Both the position numbers and the translations under genes were made by a program. Below the pieces are notes generated by a model. It saw nothing but the letters and a program-made list of their open reading frames with translations, was not told where the DNA came from and made no database searches. This document shows positions 23,701 to 33,296 of a stretch of DNA of 64,000 bases, one piece after another; the stretch's first letter is position 1, and every line of letters begins with the position of its first letter. Source of the DNA: Hymenoscyphus infarciens (taxonomy: Eukaryota; Ascomycota; Leotiomycetes; Helotiales; Helotiaceae); NCBI GenBank assembly GCA_001414345.1, contig LLCB01000004.1:186001-250000 (forward strand), written 5' to 3'.

Positions 23701-23973
23701 TCTTCACCAAGTCTGAAAAACTTGGACCAGCGCGGAGACCCGTGTCGCTTGCTACCGCAACATCATATCATCGATTCGGCACGCCTTCTTGATCGCGCCG
23801 GATCGTCCCAGCCCAGCCCGGTTCGAAGAAGTCCATTGTCCTCCGGAGCAAGAGACCCCAGAAAAACAGTCAAGCTGGCACTCCTACACGCAACGCCAGT
23901 CCCTTTGCCGGCGGCGGCGCATCAATTCGAGTCGTTGGCGAGAAGCTCGTCGGCGGCGGGCGTGGATCGGGGC
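17800..23973. other. 6-kb interval, likely long leader of polyQ gene
   Basis: No gene can be supported across more than 6 kb of ordinary base composition. Many short frames occur on both strands but none has family features. The right part (about 21.5-23.97 kb) is rich in pyrimidine tracts (for example near 21650-21960 and 22250-22500), carries candidate donors such as gtaagttt at 23011, and has many short upstream ATG frames. This is the look of a very long 5' leader and regulatory region before the glutamine-rich gene at 23974. Fungal developmental regulators often have such leaders. Transcription is not shown. Confidence 0.4.
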
Positions 23974-24267
23974 ATGGACGAGAATAGTCGGCGACGGAGG
24001 CAGAATGAATCGCCATATCAAGGGTCCGATCCTCGATTCAACCAGAATGCTGCTCCTGGTCAAGGTCGCCCAGGAGGGTTTGCGGGAGCGTCGGCAGACA
24101 GGTATCGAAGTGCTGGTGGACCGTTGACGGCGTCTCCCTCTGCCGGACGAGGCTCTGGGGCAGGAGCGAGCTACTCGGGTTACTACGCAGAACCGCAACC
24201 TCCCTTTGGGACCGGCTTGCCAGCAAACACCATGCAGTACCCCTCGGGATACCAGGACCAGCGCCAG

Positions 24268-24305
<38 letters not shown>

Positions 24306-25238
24306 GCAAAGCTTCACCACCTACAATGCGGATCTCAACATGTACAATGTAGGACAGCAAACACCCCAAAGCGCTGTCTTCGACTCTCCTCAGCAATTCC
24401 AAACACGGCAACCCGCATTACCGATAGGTTCGTTGGACGTTACAGCACCATATTTCTCAGGCGAGCCAACCAGTGCGCCAGGTCCTCCAGGTTTGCAACA
24501 CCATGCGTCGTCGGGCTCAGCGACCGTCTATCAACAGCATCAACAAAGTCCAAGCGACCGCGCGCCCATGCTTCAGCCCGGTGGCTACTCGACTGGCATG
24601 GCAATGGGGATGTCTCAAGGCGCGCCGGATATCATTGAGGAGGAATTTCAGGCCCAGGGACCAGGGATGGAGGCAGCATATACCGCGTACCAAACCGCGC
24701 TCAAAGAGATCTTCCAGAACATCATTCATGGCCGTCTTGCGAGTGCAGGACAGTCCCTACTCGAGGTATCCGAATGGCTCTTGGGCCATGTCGGGGACTT
24801 AGGTATGCATCTGTTTTCTTCTGTTTGATCCTATCCACTAATTCTTTTCTGATCAAGGTCTTACTGTAGACGAATTGGCACTCCACAGCGACAGAATCCG
24901 CCTGTGGGGAGAGTTTAACACGGCATGGCTCAGCATCTTCCAAAAACAGAAAGACATGCTCGAAACTGGACACCGAATTCAGCCTCCTCAAAATCTCATG
25001 ACGCAAGACTTTATCAACAAAATGGCCAAGGATTTGATACGGATGTGCGATGCGGTTGAGAAGCATGGTCTAGTCGATTACCAATATGGAGTGGCAGAAG
25101 AGCAGATCATTACGAGTAGGCATTGGCAACCTACCACGGGAGAGGCTTCGCTAATTGATATATACAGTTTTAACAGAATGTCTTGATTTGCAAGAGTCGA
25201 TAGAAGGCGGTGTGCCACCAGGACGCGCCCCACCTTGA
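23974..25238 (+). CDS. Conserved polyQ fungal protein, function unknown
   Basis: Exons 23974-24802, 24858-25115 and 25168-25238 give 385 residues. The start MDENSRRRRQNESPYQG is chosen over an upstream in-frame ATG (23722) because the 84 extra residues are composition-random and read like leader sequence. Residues 1-210 are disordered and rich in Gly, Pro, Ser and Gln, with 15 uninterrupted Gln codons at 24265-24309. The C-terminal half is helical and looks like the conserved part (IIEEEFQAQ, EIFQNIIHGRLASAGQSLLE, LHSDRIRLWGEFN, then ILTECLDLQESIEGGVPPG). No catalytic, DNA-binding or membrane motif is seen. Its composition and long leader suggest a regulator, by inference only. Intron 1 has an alternative acceptor 12 nt downstream. 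Confidence 0.75.
24265..24309 (+). repeat. CAG/CAA polyglutamine microsatellite
   Basis: Fifteen consecutive CAG or CAA codons encode a polyglutamine run within the disordered half of the protein. The mix of CAG and CAA should limit slippage compared with pure CAG. Confidence 0.95.
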
Positions 25239-26345
25239 TCGCCCTCCCCCCGTTATTGTTCCTTCTACACTGTATCTGTGTTCTTTTTTTACTATTACTT
25301 ATACCACGACGCCTTTTTCGCCCCTTCGAATCCAAATTCTCATTTTCGGTCCCTTTTTCTTTTCATATACCGTTTCCATCATGGTGTTGGCGGAAAATTT
25401 ATTCTTATGTTTGTGTTTGAATGTACGGAAGCGTTTGGCTGCATGGCATTGTACGAAAGAAGTGTTTGCTTCGGGGCAATGTGCGATTGGGATGATATGT
25501 TTTGATGAGTTGGGACAGAAAAGTTCTAAAGGGCAATTGCTTTCACAGGCAACTTGATTTTGGGTGGCTTTGCTTGGGGGCTTAAGGAGTGTTTCTGGGA
25601 TTACTGGGTGATGAGGGATGGATAAATGGTACTCCAGGTTATGGAGGGAATTAACTTGGAAAGCAGATCTTGCTGCTCACGGATTGTACTGTATATTGTT
25701 TTATGAGGAAAGGGGGTTTGTGCACATATGAGTCTTGGTGGTGGTGGAAAGGATATGGTGGGATGGGGTGGGGATGAATGGGTAAGATGATGCGTTTTCA
25801 GGCGAGCGGAGGATGTGAGATTATGTCGGTTAGAGCAACTGATTGGAAATGTACAAGTTCTGTTTTAAAGTTGGTTTGAGTATCTCTCAAAGATATGTCG
25901 TCCTTTATTTCTTCCTTCAATACCGTTCATCCGACAGCTGTGGGAGTGACTATTCCGATCGGATTGTAGATTGCTCTTCGGTATTGACATGTGATGTGGT
26001 GGAGTCACCTTCGCGATCCACGAATTTTATATTGTCTATTTTTGGGTATCACGGGGGGGCTTAAGGTGATAGAGTCGCACGAGTTTTGGCCTAGAAGCCT
26101 GAAGGTTTGTGTAGCAAGGGCTAATTTCTGTACGTGGTATTTGGTCGTCTGTCTGCTTAAAGGGGAAAAGGAATGCGATGTCAAGGTAGGATTTACAGCT
26201 CTGAGAACGCAATTTAATTGGTGGATAATCAATCAAATAAATTCCTTTAGCGAAGAAAACGGAGGCGAAAGGGGGTTTTCTGGTTGATGAGGATGCTCGG
26301 AGGCTTGAAGTGTTTGACGAAAATTGATTCCGAGCTTCCGAGAAA
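25239..26345. other. Gene-less 3' flank of polyQ gene
   Basis: Pyrimidine-rich DNA just after the stop (25240-25380), then G-rich sequence (25560-25800). No coding gene, RNA gene or transposon is recognised. Confidence 0.45.
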
Positions 26346-26569
26346 CAGTCACCAGGGGTTGCTGGAATTCGTGACTGTAGTCTAAGGTACCTTCCCCTTC
26401 TATAATTCTCCTAACTCTTCTAGAACAATGACGATAATAAAATTCTTATTGTTCTAGTCTTATAGGATAATTGAATTAATTTTCCTAGTCTAAGTTGAAC
26501 AATTAAGAGAGTGGTGTAAAGGTACTCTGCTCGTAACCAGTCACGAATTCCTACATCCCCTGGTGAGTG
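26346..26569. mobile_element. MITE-like element, about 224 bp
   Basis: The left end (26346-26377) starts cagtcaccaggggttgctgg and ends gaattcgtgactg. The right end, reversed and complemented, starts cactcaccaggggatgtagg and ends gaattcgtgactg: 32-bp terminal inverted repeats with only a few mismatches. The interior is AT-rich with smaller palindromes around ttgttctag and aattaatt. No open frame. No certain target duplication. Confidence 0.65.
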
Positions 26570-26582
26570 GTGGGGAAATATT

Positions 26583-27000
26583 TGGGGGATCTTCAAACGA
26601 GGCTTTTGGTTTGATGTTGTCGTGATGCTACGTTGTAGGGCTGTGGCTAGGCGCGGGAAAATATACGAGATCGTCGATGAGGCTGCATATGTTGTGGTTT
26701 GCTGTGGCTGGGCTGAAGCACTATCCTGGTAGTAGCCTTCCCTACCATAAAGGGGGGTTTTTTTTGCTCAGCGCAAAATATCGCCGATGAGGCTGCATAT
26801 TGCGGAGGATAGGAAGACAGTTTGGGGGATCGACGCTGAGGCTGCATATGTTTTGTTCGTTTCCTTGTGGCTAGGTGGCCAAAAACCTCAAAACCTAGCT
26901 GAAAGAGGAAAACATATCGAAGGGATCGACGAACGAGGCTTCATGATATGTGGTTGTGGCTGTTTTGCTGATGAACCAAAGGATCGGCAAATGAGGCTTA
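26583..27000 (+). repeat. Degenerate minisatellite, gatcgacgatgaggctgcatat
   Basis: A core close to tcgncgatgaggctgcatat recurs at about 26671-26691, 26781-26800 and 26830-26850, with more diverged copies at 26585-26605 (cttcaaacgaggctttt), 26926-26945 and 26981-27000. A second motif, tgtggctagg or tgtggctggg, recurs between them (about 26641, 26700, 26865, 26950). The unit is irregular, roughly 50-110 bp. The copies suggest an old tandem expansion; no coding function is apparent. Confidence 0.65.
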
Positions 27001-27516
27001 AGCCTTCTATATTTCATGTATCAAGATTGATTTACCAAGATCTGAGTCTTGGAAAAGAAAGTGATAAGATCTCTGGGAATATGTAGTGTGTGTGGTAGGG
27101 GTTCAGATTTTATGTGGAGGGGTTGGGACTTGGAGAATATAGGTACCGGGAAAAAGAAAAGGGGGAGGCTTCGGGTATCTATCGATAGAAGGAGAGACAT
27201 TTTATGCAGGTTGATTATTGGGTGCGGATGGGGCCGATTCGGATTTTGCTTTGCTTTTTTGCTTTTTGCTGACGGAAACGAGGGCTTGGGAGGGCGGGAA
27301 TATGTCTCGGTGATATTTGAGGCTTGACTGGGGATGCCATTTATGGGAACGCGAGGGGAAGGGTTGGGCTCGTGATTTGGAATTGGGAATTGCTACAGTA
27401 CACCATCAGATGATCCATTTATCGTATGTGTCTTAGTTCGAGGAGAGCATTGAGCTAAACCTTGATAGGAGAACACCGATTCACATTGAACATTTTGCTC
27501 TTCAGAATGTAAGAGT
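27001..27516. other. Gene-less stretch between repeats
   Basis: G-rich plus strand with short open frames lacking any family feature. Nothing supportable is seen. Confidence 0.4.
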
Positions 27517-27707
27517 CCTGGGCCTTGCTCTGAGTACACCCCTCCCTCCATTGACACAGGATTTTCGTGACAAGTCAGAATATTGTTTAGAAGAATAAAC
27601 ATTTAGAGTTTTACATTCTTCTAAACATTGTGGGACAATATAATTAATTGTCCTAAACTAGTACGCAAAATGAAGATAAAGGAGGTGTACTCAGGGCAAA
27701 GCCCGTG
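27517..27707. mobile_element. MITE-like element, about 190 bp
   Basis: The left end contains gggccttgctctgagtacac (27519 onward). The right end, reversed and complemented, contains gggctttgccctgagtacac, so there are inverted termini of 20-30 bp with few mismatches. The interior has its own palindromes (attcttctaaaca with tgtttagaagaat, 27587-27630). No coding frame; boundaries are approximate and no target duplication is certain. Confidence 0.55.
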
Positions 27708-28524
27708 TTTCTTACTGCATGTATAGGGTCATTGGATTGATCCAAACCCAACTTATATTTGCTTTCTTTACTGTGAGGTGGGTGGGCAATGTGTATTTGC
27801 AAGCACCAACAACAAACAACCAAGCGCCCAAGAGAGACCCATGTCTTCAAAATACATAGAGAGAGTGTGCATGTGGGATGAAAATATTTCTTCCCTAACG
27901 ATTCCTTGTGCATGCCATCAGAATGGACAGAATCATCTACACTTGTCTTTTTCTTTCCCCCAATCCAGGTATAAACGGATAAAGCACCGAACTTGTCATC
28001 GACTTTGCCTTTTTTTTCTCATGCTTCCCATTACGTCTATGCCCGGCATCGAAACGCTTTCCGAAAGGGGGGTTTGGGTCCGTCTATAAGATAATTTGGC
28101 TGTCTCCGCTTGTCTAATGCCGCGGAGGCGGCCTCCAACCAAAAAAGAGATGAAGAAACAAGCCTAGACGATGCGAAAATTAGCCTCTATTCGTTGAATT
28201 ATAGAAGTTAGATGTCAAGGTCTTAGAATACTACATACCGTGGAGTCTATGACACCAGTACAGAGAAAAGAGGATAAGATATATGCCGCTAAGATATTTA
28301 ATCCAAGGGTCACGTTGTCTTGGGATCAAGAGCCAAAGGATGGTGAGGATGTTGGAAGGGTCGGGAATATCTATATGATTTCTCCATATTTCTTCCGGGT
28401 TATTGAGACAAAGGCAGGTATCATTAAACGTCATTTTGCTGAAGTCGAGGTTGAGGTTGAGAGTTACCATTTTGGGCAATTTGGATTTACTTCTACGAAA
28501 AATGGGGGAATATTGGCTTTGTAT
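27708..28524. other. Gene-less stretch with one unplaced open frame
   Basis: An open frame at 28240-28527 (95 codons) stops right at the target site of the adjacent MITE. It has no recognisable motif, and ordinary random open frames reach this length here, so I do not call it a gene. The rest of the interval shows nothing. Confidence 0.35.
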
Positions 28525-28527
28525 TAA

Positions 28528-28953
28528 GGGCCTGTTTAGCTAGCAGATAGTTTAGAATATGCGTCACCAAAAAGGCGTCATAATAATGACGAATGACGGA
28601 TAGTTTAATATATTTAACACTTTAATATATGCTAAATCGTTTAGCCCGTATATTTTTTAAGCCGGATTATTTAGTAAAATACTCTAATATTTTTAAAAAG
28701 ATTATCACTACTAAGAAAAAGTAATTATCCTATTATCGTCAAAAATACGATAATTAGAAGATTTTCTAGTATATCTTTTATCCTCCTACTACTAATACTA
28801 GTACTAGGGGCTATTATTGATCTCACTGATAATTGTAATAAAAGAGCTAAACGTTTAAAGACTTTATTATTAGATAATTAGATAATCCTTTAAAAGGTCC
28901 TGGCATATTTATTAGATAATTTAGTATTATCTCATGGCAAGCTAAACAGGCCC
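28528..28953 (+). mobile_element. PIF/Harbinger-like MITE A (426 bp)
   Basis: Perfect 14-bp terminal inverted repeats: gggcctgtttagct at the left and agctaaacaggccc at the right. TAA at 28525-28527 and 28954-28956 is a 3-bp target duplication. Interior landmarks shared with MITEs B and C include taaatcgtttag, cgataatt and a right part containing cctttaaaaggtcctgg. Tourist-type (PIF/Harbinger) MITEs have this kind of terminus and a TAA/TTA target. It is non-coding and would depend on a transposase elsewhere. Confidence 0.85.
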
Positions 28954-28956
28954 TAA

Positions 28957-29813
28957 GGTTTTGTGTGAGATAATTAAGTCCCGGCGTCAATTTTAATGGT
29001 TGGAACTATAACCCCTCTTAGTCTACCCGCTAGTTATCTTCCACCAACACTTCACGGGACTTCCTATTACGCACCTCTCCTACAAATTACTCGTCACTAA
29101 CAAAAACCTGGAAGCCCAGCTTGCCCCATCTGTAGAGTTGAACTGAGTTTTCATCGTGTAGAAATGATTGAATTGAACGCGAATGTCGAGACTAGGAGAG
29201 GATTGTGCTAGTACAGACTTAATTTAAGTCCCCACTACGGGTACAATAATCAGTGAAAAAAGTATACTAACTTCCTAGACAGTACGTACGTCACTACGAT
29301 TCGTAGAGAAGAACTTTCGCTATCTATACAGATAGCGTAATCCAGAGCGCAAAACCCTAAAACAATTTGCCTTCCTATGGAATCATAAGTAAAAGCTTCG
29401 AGTATTTACTCTCCGTCACAATTCGATCATATTGGGGGCACGATATTCACGGAGAATGACAGCAATTTGTCTAAAATATTAGGAGAAAGAAATTAGACGT
29501 CCCCTTCTTCCAAACTGTCTTAAATAACAGTTTTCCTTATCCTAGGCGGCGACGAAGAGCAATGCTCGTGTCTCTTACACATATTACCTCTTCGCTCTTC
29601 ACGAGGGTACCACAGATACAAGGACTTCCAGCTTCCCAGGAAAAGTAGAATAAGTATAGTGCGGTAAGTGAGATAGCAGGATCGTTCATTTGCACTCTCT
29701 TCGAAATCACATTGTGGAAAATGTAGGTTCTATGAAACCAAGTTCCCTGTAGAACTACCCCGCATTAGACTTGACAAATTGGAATAAAGAGAGGTAGTTT
29801 CCGACTTTCCTCA
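28957..29813. other. Gene-less stretch between MITEs
   Basis: No gene seen. A segment at about 29757-29803 (cgcattagacttgacaa ... gaggtag) resembles one at 33946-33995 (ctgcattggacttgacaa ... gaaggcag), suggesting two diverged copies of an unnamed repeat. Confidence 0.4.
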
Positions 29814-29816
29814 TTA

Positions 29817-30941
29817 GAGCCTGTTTGGCTCACGCTAGGCTAATTATAAATAGTCTATTAAATATGCCGGGACCTTTTAAAAGTGGTACGGTATATATTT
29901 ATTTATTACCTAATTATTTGGATAATATAATCTATAATCTAAGTTAGCTACTATTATAGTTAGAGAAGAGGTATAGTATCTAATTAACCTAGAAGTAAAG
30001 ACTGCTATAGATATTAGAGCTAGATTAGTAATACTAGCGTAAGTGAGTGAGAAAATACATCCTAGGAATTATTCTAATTATCGTGGTTTTAAGAGCCTAT
30101 TTAGCTAGTATATTTTTTAGATAGTTTAGTATATATACTATTAAAAAGATTTTGTAATAATATCAATATATTTAACACTTTGATATATACTAAATCGTTT
30201 AGTCTATATATTTTTTAAGCTAGACTATTTAGCTAAATAATCTAATATTTATATAAAAGATTATCTCTACTAAAAAAAGTTAGTATTCTATTATTATTAA
30301 AACTACGATAATTATATTATATTCTAGTCTATCTTTTATTCTCTTACTACTAGTACTAGTGCCACCGCTACTCTACTAATATACGTACGCTACTTCACCG
30401 ACGTTGGATATTTACTCGTAACCTCTAAATAGAGGCTATTATAGTAGTAATCAGAGCCTTTTCTTATTTGAATTACTACTAAAACAAGTTTAATAACATA
30501 TACCTTAACACACTTTATAGTAATTAGGTACGTGGTAGTATTTAGTAAAGTGACTAAAATTTATCGTCGATATACTAATAATTATTATTAATCTTATTAA
30601 TAATTATAATAAAAGAGCTAAACGATTATAGAATTTATTATTAGAAATAAATATATGCCGAGCCACTTTTAAAAGGTCTCGGAATATTTATTAGATAATT
30701 TAAAATTATCTTATAGCTAGCTAAACAGGCTCTAACGATAATAGGATTTTTACTTTTTTTTAGTAAGGATAATCTTTTATATAAGTATTAGATTGTTTTA
30801 CTAAATAATTCAGCTTAAAATATATACAGGCTAAATAATTCAGTAATTATTGAATATAGTAAATTATCCCACATTATTATAACTCCTTTTTAGTGGTACA
30901 TATCCTAAACTATCTAGAAAATATGCCAGCTAAACAGGCCC
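29817..30941 (-). mobile_element. MITE B, interrupted by MITE C
   Basis: The outer ends gagcctgtttggct (left) and agctaaacaggccc (right) are flanked by TTA on both sides (29814-29816 and 30942-30944). Internal sequence is in reverse orientation relative to MITE A: the segment with ccgggaccttttaaaag lies near the left end. Removing MITE C plus one TAA leaves about 482 bp and restores a continuous segment that matches MITE A. It is the older, host insertion of a nested pair. Confidence 0.85.
30093..30732 (+). mobile_element. MITE C, nested inside MITE B (640 bp)
   Basis: Ends are gagcctatttagct and agctaaacaggctc, with TAA duplicated at 30090-30092 and 30733-30735. The interior shares taaatcgtttag and the segment with cacttttaaaaggtctcgg with MITEs A and B, but carries an extra stretch of roughly 200 bp (about 30360-30580). 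It is non-coding. It must have inserted after MITE B. Confidence 0.85.
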
Positions 30942-31074
30942 TTAGTTTTGCTCCCTTGCTATAGAAAATGGTGAAACTAAGCGGGCTATACAATAGCTTT
31001 TAGTGAACTGTAATGAAACATCCACGAGAGTAATCTACGAACACGCCTCCTCAAATTTGATAAGTGCCCCCTAA

Positions 31075-33296
31075 TTACGGAAAGTCAAACCGTTCCCTAG
31101 GAAAAGGACTATCAATGATCATCTCCCCCTTCATAGCCCCATGAACATGACATCCTCTGATTATCCTATGGTATTTTCCAACCTTTCTCATGACCAATGG
31201 AATCGACGCTCCGTGGAGGATAACCAGCTCATCACCAGGAAGGCTGGAAGCGGGCAAAATGCCAACGAAACCTTTCTCTAAAAGCCCAGGTCTTCCGGGA
31301 AGTCCTAATTTTGCTACTTGATCTATGAATGGAGCATAAATTATTCGTCTCTTGACAGACTTAGGGAAGTTGGCGTCTTCTAAGAATTTTGGTGGGATCT
31401 CCAGCAAAACCAAGGCTGACCAGCATCATGTGTTTTTCGAGTGGACCAGCGAAAACACTATGCTCATCAAATTCTATTATTCAACGGGAGTAGTCATGCC
31501 AATGGTAACACTCCGGTCCATGACAAGGGTTTTCGCTGAGACTTCTTGCTTCTTTGACTCGTCAGTGTCCGAAAAGTATGGGAGGGGGCTCTCGTCGTCG
31601 ACTGGCGTGACCCAAGAGGTTCTGCAATTCAGGGACAGACCTAAATACTCCTTGTGCCATTGTGAAGGTTTCACTACATGAATCTACCCAAATTCCCGTG
31701 GGAAGCATTTTACAATCCGGATCGTTAGATTCGGCTTCTGCCTCCTCATAACTCTTTCCCACATCGAAGACAGTGACAAAATGTACACCTGGAAGCCTCA
31801 AGATGTTACCTTCCGCTGCGAACATCCTTTCTTCGGACAGGGCGATGGAAGGACAGAGTTGATAGTCTGCTGCGTGTATATATGTTCCTAGCAAAGTGCC
31901 CCGTAATATTCAATGTGAATGGCTGTGACCAATCTGGAACCCATGAGGGTAGAATGGGTAGACTCTTGCCGACACTATTGAAGGTCAAAATAAACAACAG
32001 GTTGATCGGTTCGTTCCAACAAGAATGAATAATATCTCGTGTTGCGCGAGTGAAGATTTCTTCTATCCCTAGTTCATAATTTGGAGTCAGGTTTCGATAA
32101 ACTGGATCAATTGGTTTCAAGTCGATAACTAGTCCAGCGATGGCAAAAACCCTGTCCTGTTGCATGGTACATAAAGCGTGGTTCTGTATCGTCAACAACT
32201 CTATTGCATCTCTGAGTTTGATGTCTTGATCGCGGGATCTTTTCCAAAACATCATCATTGGCAAAGCACTCTCGCGGACTTCATGGAGAAAGGCTTTCTC
32301 CCCTGAAGGTCTCGACCGGCTAATTTCCGACAGTCGATTTCGTTCGTCTTGCTCAAATCTCATGCACAATAGCGTCAGACCAGAGGCAATTTCACCCCGG
32401 CGGCAATAATCGGAACCGCATTGTACGATGGGTTCTGTTGATAGAGTGATTTCTTGTCGGATCCAAGAGCGTGTCCACCAGGGATGACGCAGCAAAGAAG
32501 TTATTAGCGGAAGCCATTGAGGCAGATAGCCTATGAAAGCCAGTGCCTTTTTGACTGCTCTATCAAGAGCGCTAAGCTCGAGCATACGGAAACCAGGATC
32601 GACGCTTGGGTTGGTCACCACATTTCATCCAAGGTGATTTGGTTATTGAACATAATATCCTGGAAGCGACGTCCTACACGGGCTAAGTGATCTACTGCTT
32701 CAGCGCTGTTTTCGTAATTTGAACCAAGCCAGAGGAAGGTTTGTTGAGCCGAACTGTAGATGCGACCCACCATTCCAACCTGGTGCAACTTTTCAGCGTT
32801 GCTTCGTTGATTGATACAGATGGCATCTGGCCAAAGACCTCCCCAAGGTTCACCCTCGTTCCGCCAAAACCGAGGACTGCAGTCATTGTCTCTATCAGGT
32901 ATTTGTTTTTTCAATTGTCGAAGAGTCGCTTCTGGATTCTCCGTCACTGGAAACCGATGGCCGTTGTTTATTATGTTTTGGCTAGTGTGGCCCGAACCTC
33001 AGGGATACGAAACAGCGTCGAATTTGGTACCTGTTGCCTCCAAGTTGTCCACCTCTGAAAGGTGCATCACAAATGGGAGAGGGGACTCGTCTGTGCCATT
33101 TTCAGTGGTAGCGAAGGAGTGTAATCGAATGGTAGACGTCCCGAATTTGGGATCCTTTCCGTCGAGGACCTCAGAGTAAACAAGACTGACATATTTTCGT
33201 GAGCGGTAATGAAGAAATAAAGACCATCCCCACCAAGTGGCGAGAACTCACATACAAAATTCCCGACATATCGTTCGTTCTATGTGTATGAGCCAT
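31075..33296 (-). pseudogene. Broken HET-domain (heterokaryon incompatibility) gene
   Basis: Minus-strand segments follow the HET family in order: VTENPEATLRQLK, DAICINQRSNAEK with IYSSAQQTFLWLG, HPWWTRSWIRQE, QQDRVFAIAGL, LPSWVPDWS, and the C-terminal segment GDELVILHGASIPLVMRK...HVHGAMKGEM. HET proteins trigger non-self recognition and cell death after fusion. The likely start is ATG at 33296 with a first intron just after. Breaks: the expected Trp of the Y-x-W-G motif is TGA (32999-33001); the frame shifts in a GGGG run after NITG (about 31905); further frame changes lie near 31560 and 31410. A 47-nt intron near 32570-32620 can explain one other frame change. Two or more true lesions make it a pseudogene, unless they are assembly errors. 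Confidence 0.75.

Noticed and set aside
26583..27000. Cluster of C/D snoRNAs based on repeated gatgagg
   Set aside because: The repeats lack a proper RTGATGA box with a paired CTGA and terminal stem.
28240..28527. 95-codon open frame before MITE A
   Set aside because: No family motif, and chance frames of this length are common here.
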